A DNA stretch of 16,593 bases from DASZGI01 sp035938995 (lineage in GTDB: Bacteria > Actinomycetota > Actinomycetes > Streptomycetales > Catenulisporaceae), in contig NZ_DASZGI010000141.1 in assembly GCF_035938995.1 (NCBI RefSeq), positions 1 to 16,593 of the forward strand. Reading direction: 5' to 3'. Numbering within the stretch: position 1 is the first letter of the stretch; every line of letters starts with the position of its first letter. Of this stretch, positions 7,801-14,127 are shown one piece after another. The position numbers and the translations under genes are program-made. The notes beneath the pieces are model-generated. The model was not told where the DNA came from. It made no database searches and saw nothing but the letters and a program-made list of their open reading frames with translations.

Positions 7801-8765
7801 GCGACGCGGGGATCTCCAGCGGCGTGATCACCCCGCTCGAGGTACTCGTCCCGCAGCCCGGGTCGGCAACCGCCGCCGCGAACGCGGTCGACGGTGTGTC
7901 CGGTGTCCGCTTCACGGTCGCGCCGACCGGCCCGGCCTGGGATCGTCCGGGCTCCCGGCTGCTGGTCGCGGTGCCGACCGACGAGGGCACCAGTTCGGCG
8001 GGCGAGAGCACGACTCGGGCGGCGCGCACGGCGGTCGAGGCGGCGGTACCCGGCGTGATGGTCGGCGGCATGGGCGTGGGCGAAGTGGACATGATCCACG
8101 CGGTCTACGGCTCGTTCCCGCTGATGCTGGGCATCCTGGCGCTGCTGACCTTCGTCCTGCTGGCCCGCGCGTTCCGGTCGATCGTGCTGCCGATCAAGGC
8201 GGTGCTGCTCAACCTGCTGTCGCTCGCCGCGGTCTACGGCTCGCTGGTGCTGATCTGGCAGAAGGGCTACCTCTCGCACGCGATCTGGGGCATCCCGGCG
8301 ACCGGCGCGATCACCGGGTGGGTTCCGCTGATGGTGTTCGCGTTCCTGTACGGGCTGTCGATGGACTACGAGGTCTTCATCCTGTCCCGGATGCGCGAGG
8401 AGTACGACGCGACCGGCTCGACGCGCAAGGCCGTGGTCACCGGGATCGGGCGCACCGGGCGGCTGGTCACCTCGGCCGCGCTGATCCTGTTCCTGGCGAT
8501 GGCGGCACTGGGCTCCGCCCCGGACACCGACGTGAAGATCTTCGCGACGGCGCTCGGCACGGGCATCCTGCTCGACGCCACCGTGGTGCGCGCGCTGCTC
8601 GTGCCGGCACTGATCTCGCTGTTCGGCCGGTGGAACTGGTGGATGCCGGTGTGGGCGGCCAGGATCCTGCGGGTCGAGCCCTCCCCGGCGCGGCGCGAGG
8701 ACGAGGTCTCGGCCCCGGCGCTGCCCGAAGCGGAGCGGGAGCCGGAGCGCACCCAGGTGGGCTGA
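4893..8765 (+). CDS. Histidine kinase and MMPL transporter in one open frame (apparent fusion)
   Basis: One uninterrupted frame of 1290 codons encodes two normally separate proteins. Residues 1-564 form a PhoR-like sensor kinase: membrane helix about 20-45, extracytoplasmic sensor about 46-180, second helix about 190-207, HAMP, H-box with H283 in DASHELRTP, N-box N406, DAGPG from D434, FERFYRAD and GSGLGL from 466. A Pro/Ser-rich linker of about 60 residues follows. From M565 onward is a full-length MMPL/RND transporter (726 aa), with two large outer loops, two membrane bundles and the paired Asp-Tyr proton-relay motifs in AIDYSLLL (D810) and SMDYEVFI (D1158). MMPL proteins export lipids or other hydrophobic compounds by proton-motive force; the substrate is unknown. 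The start is ATG 4893 with AAAGGA ten bases upstream; the GTG at 4887 is too close to that site. The transporter has its own AGGAGG and ATG (6585), so separate translation is likely. A fusion, a lost stop codon or a sequence error cannot be separated here. Confidence 0.88.
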   Translation: MRAMRLPRLPRARSLRRRLMHTLLIWLALALTIFSVGTYFSVHTVLMNRIDHQLDATAQVLDAYAAGTPPGAPLTLGGSGPTVQTWHEIAATGLLPVFIELRDLNGAVIFDPGGTNAQPSLPADLAVGPAGTGANGDGARLFDANAATGGGGLHAPAYRVRASRLPNGHGFLVLAMSEQDITDTMASVGKFEIGIWVIAWLLVGLMSNTRIRRQLKPFEDMSDRIVAIGAGELDHRVEPDDPNTEIGQVGASVNTMLARLEHSFAEQRASEHRLRRFIADASHELRTPLASIRGYAELFRRGAASRPEDLALAMRRIESESARMGVLVDELLLLARLDSGRPLGRERVDLGALARDAARDSQAAGPQWPVDATVFGGAPGENGAASVEVRGDGDRLRQLLANLLSNVRAHTPEGTPASVTVRREGECAVLEVADAGPGLTPEQQQRVFERFYRADASRKRGDGAGGSGLGLSIVASVAAAHGGHAEVRSVPGCGTVLTVRLPVAGLVDGDIAESVPSVNGSVPTLPDASQVAHSTSPARTGSLSDGAAGTEPAHDPETRRGSGAMDRLSAFTTTHRKWVYLLWLAAFIAGIAASSTLSNHLDKTFSMPGQPSYVANQAIVAEYGNGGQLAPLVPVVQTPTGVSANDPRVTAAFDAVSRIPGARVADYANTGNHDFIGSNGRTTYAYIFTAGADGMGGSDIQNQVSTRAEQILNAELPPGSTVRITGEQPLQNNGSSGGLSILNEILLGGLGALAVLLFVFASLLALVPLLIAAVSVLTAFLAILGVTEVTSVSMIVEFLVGLIGLGVAIDYSLLLVTRWREELAYGHDNTAAIRRAMQTAGRAVAFSGVTVALGLLALVILPVPFLRSIGYGGMIIPLVSVCVTLTLVPAMLAGIGRRLDWPKIRHEDKASRGWTAWANLVVRRRWIATAGALVVLGVLAATATGLKVGDASSDSLSQSGKAHDGIVMLRDAGISSGVITPLEVLVPQPGSATAAANAVDGVSGVRFTVAPTGPAWDRPGSRLLVAVPTDEGTSSAGESTTRAARTAVEAAVPGVMVGGMGVGEVDMIHAVYGSFPLMLGILALLTFVLLARAFRSIVLPIKAVLLNLLSLAAVYGSLVLIWQKGYLSHAIWGIPATGAITGWVPLMVFAFLYGLSMDYEVFILSRMREEYDATGSTRKAVVTGIGRTGRLVTSAALILFLAMAALGSAPDTDVKIFATALGTGILLDATVVRALLVPALISLFGRWNWWMPVWAARILRVEPSPARREDEVSAPALPEAEREPERTQVG
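6466..6505 (+). promoter_or_regulatory. Second phased heptamer array, inside the kinase-transporter linker
   Basis: Four heptamers at an exact 11-bp period start at 6466, 6477, 6488 and 6499: TCCCAGA, TCACAGG, GCACAGT and CGCCAGC. All carry CAG at the same phase. TCACAGG is identical to the central heptamer of the array at 4036-4086 and the spacers are again 4 nt. The region lies 80-120 bp before the internal transporter ATG. It encodes the peptide SQVAHS and neighbours, so it would be an operator overlapping codons. I found no convincing -10 box after it. Confidence 0.5.
6533..6551 (+). other. Small hairpin before the transporter ribosome site
   Basis: CGCCGGT (6533-6539) pairs with ACCGGCG (6545-6551) around a 5-nt loop. 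It lies between the heptamer array and the AGGAGG at 6567. It may be an mRNA leader structure or a relic terminator; seven pairs is too few to be certain. Confidence 0.3.
6567..6587 (+). promoter_or_regulatory. Internal Shine-Dalgarno and ATG of the MMPL transporter
   Basis: AGGAGGGG (6567-6574) precedes an in-frame ATG at 6585 by 10 bases. The residues after it, MDRLSAFTTTHRKWVYLLWL, are a typical MMPL amino terminus running into the first membrane helix. This site decides that a 726-residue transporter can be made on its own, whatever happens to the kinase frame. Confidence 0.65.
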
Positions 8766-8802
8766 GCAGTAACAGCGTGACATCGGATCTTCGACAAGAC
8801 GC

Positions 8803-8843
8803 GACGGCGTCCGCGGCCTAGGGGGGTGGCCGCGGACGCCGTC
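8803..8843. terminator. Bidirectional hairpin terminator between transporter and DsbA-family genes
   Basis: A perfect 16-bp stem (8803-8818 with 8828-8843) closes a 9-nt G-rich loop. It sits 37 bp after the transporter stop and 34 bp beyond the stop of the convergent reductase gene. No T-tract. Confidence 0.88.
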
Positions 8844-8877
8844 TCGCCATGCATCTGACGGAGCCTCTGACGGACTG

Positions 8878-9501
8878 TCAGTCGAAGATCGGGTCGCGCG
8901 TGCGGCTGCGCTTGAGCTCGAAGAATCCGTCCGTGCCGGCCACCAGCAGCACGCCGTCCCACAGCTTGGCCGCCGCCTCGCCGCGCGGGATCGGCGAGAC
9001 CACCGGGCCGAAGAAGGCGACGCCGTTCACCGAGATCACCGGCGTGCCGACGTCGTAGCCGACCTGGTCCATGCCGGAGTGGTGGGACGCCTTGAGCGCT
9101 TCGTCGTACTCGGTCGAGTCGGCGGCGTCGGCCAGGTCGGCGGGCAGCCCGGCCTCTTCGAGCGCCGCGACGATCGTCTCGCGGCTGAACTCCAGCTTCT
9201 CCTGGTGGCGCCGCCTGCCCAGCGCGGTGTAGAGCGGCAGCAGCGCCTCGTTGCCGAACCTCTGCTCGGCGGCGATGCAGACGCGCACCGGACCCCAGCC
9301 CGCGTCCAGCATCTCGCGGTACCTCTCCGGCAGTTCGTCGCGGCCCTGGTTCAGATAGGACAGCGACATCACGTGCCAGCGCACGTCCACTGGCCTGACC
9401 TGCTGGACCTCGAGCATCCAGCGGCTGGCGATCCAGGCCCACGGGCACAGCGGGTCGAACCAGAAATCCGCCGCGGCTCTTGCGTCATCACGGTCGGTCA
9501 C
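8878..9501 (-). CDS. DsbA-family oxidoreductase, homologue of mycothiol-dependent reductase Rv2466c
   Basis: Cytoplasmic thioredoxin-fold protein with an alpha-helical insertion. The ADFWFDPLCPW start, HVMSLSYLN, YREMLDAGWGPVRV, HHSGMD, DVGTPVISVNGVAFFGPV, PRGEAAAKLWD and the FFELKRSRTRDPIFD end all resemble M. tuberculosis Rv2466c (mycoredoxin-2), a mycothiol-linked thiol/nitro reductase. The active site reads CPWA: C19 is present but the second cysteine, C22 of Rv2466c, is alanine, so the protein would act as a monothiol enzyme. I chose the GTG at 9501 because AGGGAG lies six bases before it, and because it gives 207 residues with the catalytic cysteine at 19 as in Rv2466c. The ATG at 9516 gives 212 but has its purine tract right against the codon. 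The gene is divergent from pepN. Substrate not known. Confidence 0.92.
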   Translation of the reverse strand: MTDRDDARAAADFWFDPLCPWAWIASRWMLEVQQVRPVDVRWHVMSLSYLNQGRDELPERYREMLDAGWGPVRVCIAAEQRFGNEALLPLYTALGRRRHQEKLEFSRETIVAALEEAGLPADLADAADSTEYDEALKASHHSGMDQVGYDVGTPVISVNGVAFFGPVVSPIPRGEAAAKLWDGVLLVAGTDGFFELKRSRTRDPIFD

Positions 9502-9670
9502 TACAGTCTCCCTCATTCCTCGCCATCCGGACCCCAGGCGTCAACTGTGCGAACAGACGGCGGTGTCGTTCGATTCCGCCTCTCCCGGATCCCCAATGCC
9601 TGGATGGGGCCGAGCGTGCGAGTATCGAATCACCAAGACAGCGCCTATGCGTAAGGAGCCGTGCAGCAAA
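9502..9670. promoter_or_regulatory. Divergent spacer of the DsbA-family and pepN genes
   Basis: This stretch of 169 bp must hold both promoters. The only candidate I see for pepN is TATCGA at 9623-9628, without a matching -35. I found no strong repeat or hairpin. Confidence 0.3.
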
Positions 9671-12229
9671 GTGCCCGGTACCAATCTGACCCGCGAAGAG
9701 GCGGCCGAGCGGGCCCGTCTCGTGTCGGTCTCGGCCTACGAGGTCGAGCTCGACCTGACCACCGGCGCGGAGACCTTCGCGTCGACCAGCACAGTGCGCT
9801 TTTCCGCGCAGCCGGGGTCCGCCACCTTCATCGACCTGGTCGCTCCCGAAGTCCACGAGATCACGCTCAACGGCCGCCCGCTCGACCCCGCCTCCGCGTT
9901 CGCCGAGTCGCGGATCGCGCTCGACGGCCTGGCCGCCCAGAACACCCTCACCGTGCGGGCCACCTGCGCGTACAGCCACACCGGCGAGGGTTTGCACCGG
10001 ATGGTCGACCCAGTGGACGGCGGCGTATCGCTCTACACGCAGTTCGAGGTGCCGGACGCGCGGCGAGTTTTCGCCAACTTCGAGCAGCCGGACCTCAAGG
10101 CGACCTTCCAGTTCACGGTGACCGCGCAAGACGGGTGGGAGCTGTTCTCGAACTCGCCGACCCCGACGCCGGAAAGGCTCGGGGACGGGCGCGCACTGTG
10201 GCGGTTCGCGCCGTCCGAGCGGATGTCGACCTACATCACGGCGCTTGTGGCCGGCGACTACCACGTGGTGCGCGACACCTACACCGCCGCGGACGGCCGA
10301 GTCGTCCCCATGGCGGTGGCCAGCCGCAAGTCCCTGGCCGAGTACCTGGACGCCGACGACATCCTCGACATCACCAAGCGGGGCTTCGACTACTTCGAGG
10401 CGCTGTTCGACCTGCCGTACGCCTTCACGAAGTACGACCAGCTGTTCGTGCCCGAATACAACGCGGGGGCGATGGAAAACGCCGGCTGCGTCACCTTCCG
10501 CGAGGACTACGTCTTCCGCTCGAAGGTCACCGACGCCGCCTATGAGCGGCGCGCCGAGACGATCCTGCACGAGCTGGCGCACATGTGGTTCGGCGACTTG
10601 GTCACCATGGAATGGTGGAACGACCTGTGGCTGAACGAGTCGTTCGCCACATACGCGTCGGTGCGCTGCCAGGCCGACGCGACCCGGTTCACCGGGGCTT
10701 GGACGACCTTCGCCAACACCGAGAAGACCTGGGCTTACGCGCAGGACCAGCTGCCCTCGACGCACCCGGTCGTGGCTGAGATCCGCGACCTGGAGGAGGT
10801 GTACGTCAACTTCGACGGGATCACCTACGCGAAGGGCGCCTCGGTCCTCAAGCAGCTGGTGGCTTACGTCGGGGATGAGGCCTTTACCAATGGCCTGCGA
10901 ACCTACTTCCAGCGGCACGCGTGGGGCAACACCCGGCTGAGCGACCTGCTGGGAGCGCTCGAGGAGTCCTCGGGCCGGGACCTGGGCGCGTGGTCGAAGG
11001 CGTGGCTGGAGACGGCCGGCCCGAACACGCTGCGCCCGGACTTCACCCTGGACGACGAGGGACGGTACAGCAGCTTCGCGATCACGCAGGAGGCCCCGGC
11101 GGACTACCCGACGCTGCGGCCGCACCGGATCGCGGTCGGCCTATACGACAACACCTCCGAGGGTCTGGTGCGCACCCGTCGGCTCGAACTCGACGTGGAC
11201 GGCGCGCAGACCGAGGTGCCCGAGCTGGTCGGGGTCGCGCAGCCGGATCTGGTGCTGCTCAACGACGACGACTTGTCGTACGCGAGGATCCGCTTCGACG
11301 AGCGGTCCATCGCCACGCTGGTGGAGTCGATCGACAACTTCACCGAGTCCCTGCCGCGCGCGCTGAGCTGGGTCGCCGCGTGGGACATGATGCGCAACGC
11401 CGAACTGCCCGCGCGTGACTACGTGGCGCTGGTCATCTCCGGCGCGCAGCGGGAGACGGACATCGGCGTGCTCCAGTCGCTCCAGCGACAGGCGAAGTCG
11501 GCCATCGACCTGTACGCCGACCCGGCGTGGCGGGAGGAGGGCTCGGCGAGGTGGGCGTCGTTCGCGCACGCCCAGCTGCTGATGGCGGCACCGGGCAGCG
11601 ACGTGCAGCTGGCCTGGGCGCGCACGCTCGCCGCGGTCGCACGCTCGGACGAGCATCTGAGCCTGCTGAGCGGGCTGCTTGGCGGCACCGAGTCGATCGA
11701 AGGGCTCGAGGTCGACACCGACCTGCGCTGGGCGCTGCTGCACCGGCTGGCCGCGACCGGCCGGGCGGGCGAGGCGCAGATCTCGGCGGAGGCGGAGCGG
11801 GACCCGACCGCGGCCGGGCAGCGGCACGCCGCCTCGGCCCGCGCCGCGCAGCCGACGATCGAGGCTAAGGCGTCGGCGTGGGCAGCGATGGTGGACTCGG
11901 ACGAGATGCCGAACGAGACGCTGCTCGCGGTCCTCACCGGCTTCCGCCAGCCGGACCAGCGGGAACTGATGGCGCCGTACGCGGACCGGTTCTTCGATAA
12001 GGTGGCGGACCTCTGGGCGGCGCGCACGCCGCACATGGCGCAGATGCTCGTCCACGGCCTGTACCCGGTGCTCACCGTGGAGCAGCGGGTCGTCGAGGGC
12101 GTGGACGCGGTGCTGGCGCGCGACGAGGCGACGGTCCCGCCGGCGCTCAAGCGGATGCTGCGCGAGCACCGCGACGGGACGTTGCGGACGCTGCGCGGCC
12201 AGGCGCTCGACGCCGGCTCGCGCGACTGA
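9671..12229 (+). CDS. pepN: Aminopeptidase N (M1 family zinc metallopeptidase)
   Basis: Removes N-terminal residues from peptides in the cytoplasm, for peptide turnover. The 852-aa protein has the M1 features in order: a beta-saddle N-domain, GAMEN (266-270) that binds the substrate amino terminus, HELAH (300-304) with E301 as base and H300/H304 as zinc ligands, third ligand E323 in NESFATY, and Tyr386 in ITYAKG as the transition-state tyrosine. The remainder, from about 450, is the helical ERAP1-like C-terminal domain. Length matches the roughly 857-aa Streptomyces PepN. The GTG at 9671 starts the PGTNLTREEA sequence usual for these proteins; AAGGAG lies 12 bases upstream, slightly far. An in-frame ATG at 9647 is the alternative, but it would precede that ribosome site. 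No signal peptide. It converges on the dehydrogenase gene across a strong terminator. Confidence 0.96.
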   Translation: MPGTNLTREEAAERARLVSVSAYEVELDLTTGAETFASTSTVRFSAQPGSATFIDLVAPEVHEITLNGRPLDPASAFAESRIALDGLAAQNTLTVRATCAYSHTGEGLHRMVDPVDGGVSLYTQFEVPDARRVFANFEQPDLKATFQFTVTAQDGWELFSNSPTPTPERLGDGRALWRFAPSERMSTYITALVAGDYHVVRDTYTAADGRVVPMAVASRKSLAEYLDADDILDITKRGFDYFEALFDLPYAFTKYDQLFVPEYNAGAMENAGCVTFREDYVFRSKVTDAAYERRAETILHELAHMWFGDLVTMEWWNDLWLNESFATYASVRCQADATRFTGAWTTFANTEKTWAYAQDQLPSTHPVVAEIRDLEEVYVNFDGITYAKGASVLKQLVAYVGDEAFTNGLRTYFQRHAWGNTRLSDLLGALEESSGRDLGAWSKAWLETAGPNTLRPDFTLDDEGRYSSFAITQEAPADYPTLRPHRIAVGLYDNTSEGLVRTRRLELDVDGAQTEVPELVGVAQPDLVLLNDDDLSYARIRFDERSIATLVESIDNFTESLPRALSWVAAWDMMRNAELPARDYVALVISGAQRETDIGVLQSLQRQAKSAIDLYADPAWREEGSARWASFAHAQLLMAAPGSDVQLAWARTLAAVARSDEHLSLLSGLLGGTESIEGLEVDTDLRWALLHRLAATGRAGEAQISAEAERDPTAAGQRHAASARAAQPTIEAKASAWAAMVDSDEMPNETLLAVLTGFRQPDQRELMAPYADRFFDKVADLWAARTPHMAQMLVHGLYPVLTVEQRVVEGVDAVLARDEATVPPALKRMLREHRDGTLRTLRGQALDAGSRD

Positions 12230-12250
12230 CCGACCGCGGCACCGAGCCCA

Positions 12251-12291
12251 CGGGCCTGGGCAACGGACATCTGATCCGTTGCCCAGGCCCG
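12251..12291. terminator. Bidirectional hairpin terminator between pepN and the dehydrogenase
   Basis: A perfect 17-bp stem (12251-12267 with 12275-12291) closes a 7-nt loop, 21 bp past the pepN stop. The facing gene ends 81 bp beyond it. The strongest hairpin in the window; no T-tract. Confidence 0.92.
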
Positions 12292-12372
12292 CGCTCATGT
12301 GTGAGCGTCAAAGCCGCAATTCACCGCGCTTGAAAGACTCTTGGCATTCCTGCGGTGACCGCCGCTCGCGTC

Positions 12373-13227
12373 TCAGTCCTCGTAGTCGTAGAAGCCTTTG
12401 CCGGTCTTGCGGCCCAGCGCGCCGGCGCTGACCATCCGGTTCAGCAGCTCCGGCGCCGCGAACTTCGAGTCGTGTGTCTCGTTGTAGATGTTGCGGGAGG
12501 CGTTGCGCATGATGTCCACGCCGGTCAGGTCGGCGGTGGCGAGCGGGCCCATCGCGTGGCCGAAGCCGAGCTTGCAGGCCAGGTCGATGTCCTCGGCGGT
12601 GGCCACGCCGGTCTCCAGCAGCCGGACCGCCTCGACGGTGAGCGCGGCGATCAGGCGGGTGGTCACGAAGCCGGCCACGTCCCGGTTGACCACGATGCAC
12701 GTCTTGCCGACCTCCTCGGCGAACGCGCGGGCGGCGGCCAGCGCCTCGTCCGAGGTCTTGTAGCCGCGCACCAGTTCGCACAGCGACATCATCGGCACCG
12801 GCGAGAAGAAGTGGGTGCCGACCACCGACTCGGGGCGGCCGGTGACCGCGGCGATCTGGGTGATCGGCAGCGCGGAGGTGTTGGTGCCCAGGACCGCGTC
12901 GTCCTTGCAGATCTTGTCCAGTTCGCGGAAGACCGAGTGCTTGACCTCGATGTCCTCGAACACCGCCTCGACCACGATGTCGGCCTCGCCGGCCGCGCCC
13001 AGGTCGGTCGTCATGGTGATCCGGCCGAGCGCCGCCTCGGCGTCCGCCGCGGCGATCTTCCCCTTGGCGGTGAACTTCTGCAACGAGGCCTTGATCGCGG
13101 CCAGTCCGCGCGCGGTCGCCTCGGGGGTGACGTCGCGCAGCACCACGTCATATCCCGCCACGGCGGACACCTGTGCGATCCCGGAGCCCATCAGTCCGGC
13201 GCCGATCACGGCGAGCTGCTTTGCCAC
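12373..13227 (-). CDS. 3-hydroxyacyl-CoA (3-hydroxybutyryl-CoA) dehydrogenase
   Basis: NAD(P)-dependent oxidation of 3-hydroxyacyl-CoA, or reduction of acetoacetyl-CoA, in fatty acid or polyhydroxybutyrate-type metabolism. The 284-aa protein has the Rossmann motif GAGLMG (9-14), a DIVVEAV strand, S118 in NTSAL, H139 in GTHFFSP, E151 in ELVRG, and the C-terminal helical dimerisation domain with HAMGPLATADLTGVD and GRKTGKGFYDYED. The residue corresponding to the substrate-binding Asn of GFIVNR in mammalian HADH is Thr190 here (GFVTTR). The GTG start is supported by AAGGAG eight bases upstream. Cofactor and chain-length preference cannot be read from the sequence. It is divergent from the cobalamin adenosyltransferase gene and stands alone. 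Confidence 0.93.
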   Translation of the reverse strand: MAKQLAVIGAGLMGSGIAQVSAVAGYDVVLRDVTPEATARGLAAIKASLQKFTAKGKIAAADAEAALGRITMTTDLGAAGEADIVVEAVFEDIEVKHSVFRELDKICKDDAVLGTNTSALPITQIAAVTGRPESVVGTHFFSPVPMMSLCELVRGYKTSDEALAAARAFAEEVGKTCIVVNRDVAGFVTTRLIAALTVEAVRLLETGVATAEDIDLACKLGFGHAMGPLATADLTGVDIMRNASRNIYNETHDSKFAAPELLNRMVSAGALGRKTGKGFYDYED

Positions 13228-13336
13228 GCTCCACGCTCCTTATGCGTGCTCGGTACCCACTCGTAGCGGTACTCGCTGGTAACGACCTGCCTCCGGCAGC
13301 GTACCGTCTGGCCGAGTACGCCCTAGGACGGCCGGG

Positions 13337-13349
13337 TACGCTGCGCCTA
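13337..13349 (+). promoter_or_regulatory. Possible -10 box for a leaderless adenosyltransferase mRNA
   Basis: TACGCT (13337-13342) is followed by six bases and then the ATG at 13349, the spacing of a leaderless transcript. There is no Shine-Dalgarno before that ATG. No recognisable -35 lies 17-18 bp upstream, so support is partial. Confidence 0.4.
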
Positions 13350-13936
13350 TGGTGAACCTCACGCGGATCTACACCCGGACCGGCGACGACGGGACGACCA
13401 GTCTCGGCGACATGAGCAAGACTTCGAAGAACGATCCGCGACTGGTCGCCTACGCCGACGTGGACGAGGCGAATTCGGCCGTTGGCGTGGCGGTCGCGCT
13501 CGGCGCCCTGCCGGAGCCGGTCGCGAAGGTGCTGACCCGGATCCAGAACGAACTGTTCGATGTCGGGGCGGACCTGTGCAATCCGGTCGTGGAAAATCCC
13601 GAGTTTCCTCCACTGAGGATCGAGCAGCGCGACATCGATCGGCTTGAACGGGACTGCGACCGCTTCAACGAGGATTTGCCGAAGCTTCGGTCCTTCGTCC
13701 TGCCCGGCGGCACCCCCGGCTCGGCACTGCTGCACGTGGCGCGCACAGTCACCCGGCGGGCCGAGCGCTCGGCCTGGGCTGCGCTCGACGTACACGGCGA
13801 CACGATGAATCCGCTGACCGCCAAGTACCTCAACCGCCTGTCGGACCTGCTGTTCATCCTGGCGCGGACCGCCAACCACGCCACCGTCGGCGACGTCCTC
13901 TGGAAGCCCGGCGGCACACGCGAGGAGCAGGAGTAG
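13349..13936 (+). CDS. Cob(I)alamin adenosyltransferase, PduO type
   Basis: Transfers the adenosyl group of ATP to cob(I)alamin to form coenzyme B12, used for example by methylmalonyl-CoA mutase. The 195-aa product has the P-loop-like N-terminal motif TRTGDDGTTSLG (9-20), VDEANSAVG, the FVLPGG segment with the following TVTRRAER, and LNRLSDLLFILAR, all diagnostic of the PduO/MMAB five-helix bundle that works as a trimer. Full length for the family. The ATG at 13349 is directly followed by a GTG, either of which could serve; no Shine-Dalgarno is seen. No other cobalamin gene is present in the window. The DNA just after its stop carries an unrelated gene remnant. Confidence 0.94.
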   Translation: MVNLTRIYTRTGDDGTTSLGDMSKTSKNDPRLVAYADVDEANSAVGVAVALGALPEPVAKVLTRIQNELFDVGADLCNPVVENPEFPPLRIEQRDIDRLERDCDRFNEDLPKLRSFVLPGGTPGSALLHVARTVTRRAERSAWAALDVHGDTMNPLTAKYLNRLSDLLFILARTANHATVGDVLWKPGGTREEQE

Positions 13937-13959
13937 GGAGCCCGCCCGCCTCGAGCGCC

Positions 13960-14094
13960 GGGGGCACGGTGCTAACCCTGGTTCACGAGCGCTTCGACGA
14001 CGACCCGAGCCGCGACGAGCACGCGCAGGGCTGGTCCGACTGCCTCGACCGTCTCCCGGCTTGGCTGGCCGCCGAGCTGCCCGCGCAGCCGTAG
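13960..14094 (+). pseudogene. C-terminal remnant of an SRPBCC/AHSA1-family protein
   Basis: In the frame ending at the TAG at 14092 the DNA reads GGTVLTLVHERFDDDP, then DEHAQGWSDCLDRLPAWL. This has the pattern of the last strand and long C-terminal helix of AHSA1-like SRPBCC (START-fold) proteins, where TLVHEGF and H..GW...LDRL are typical. Only about 44 codons remain; the roughly 100 N-terminal residues expected are absent, since the cobalamin adenosyltransferase gene ends 24 bp upstream in another frame. A GTG at 13969 could start a 41-residue peptide but no ribosome site precedes it. I read it as a deletion remnant. Family assignment is from memory of the motif. Confidence 0.55.
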
Positions 14095-14127
14095 GGCGGA
14101 AGCGAAGCGCCAGAGCGGCAAGCCCAG

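Noticed and set aside
6477..8783. Minus-strand open frame of 768 codons opposite the transporter
   Set aside because: Arg/His/Gln-rich antisense shadow of the MMPL sequence; it also reads through the terminator hairpin's neighbourhood without any recognisable domain.
9661..10545. Plus-strand frame starting at GTG 9661, close to the pepN ribosome site
   Set aside because: Although nearer to AAGGAG, it is out of frame with pepN and encodes Arg/Gly-rich sequence without motifs.
9488..11125. Minus-strand open frame of 545 codons opposite pepN
   Set aside because: Overlaps the DsbA-family gene's start and the catalytic core of aminopeptidase N; no domain pattern.
13250..13290. Short ACTCG repeats in the divergent spacer before the dehydrogenase gene
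   Set aside because: Only five-base repeats with no regular spacing or symmetry; likely chance in this composition.
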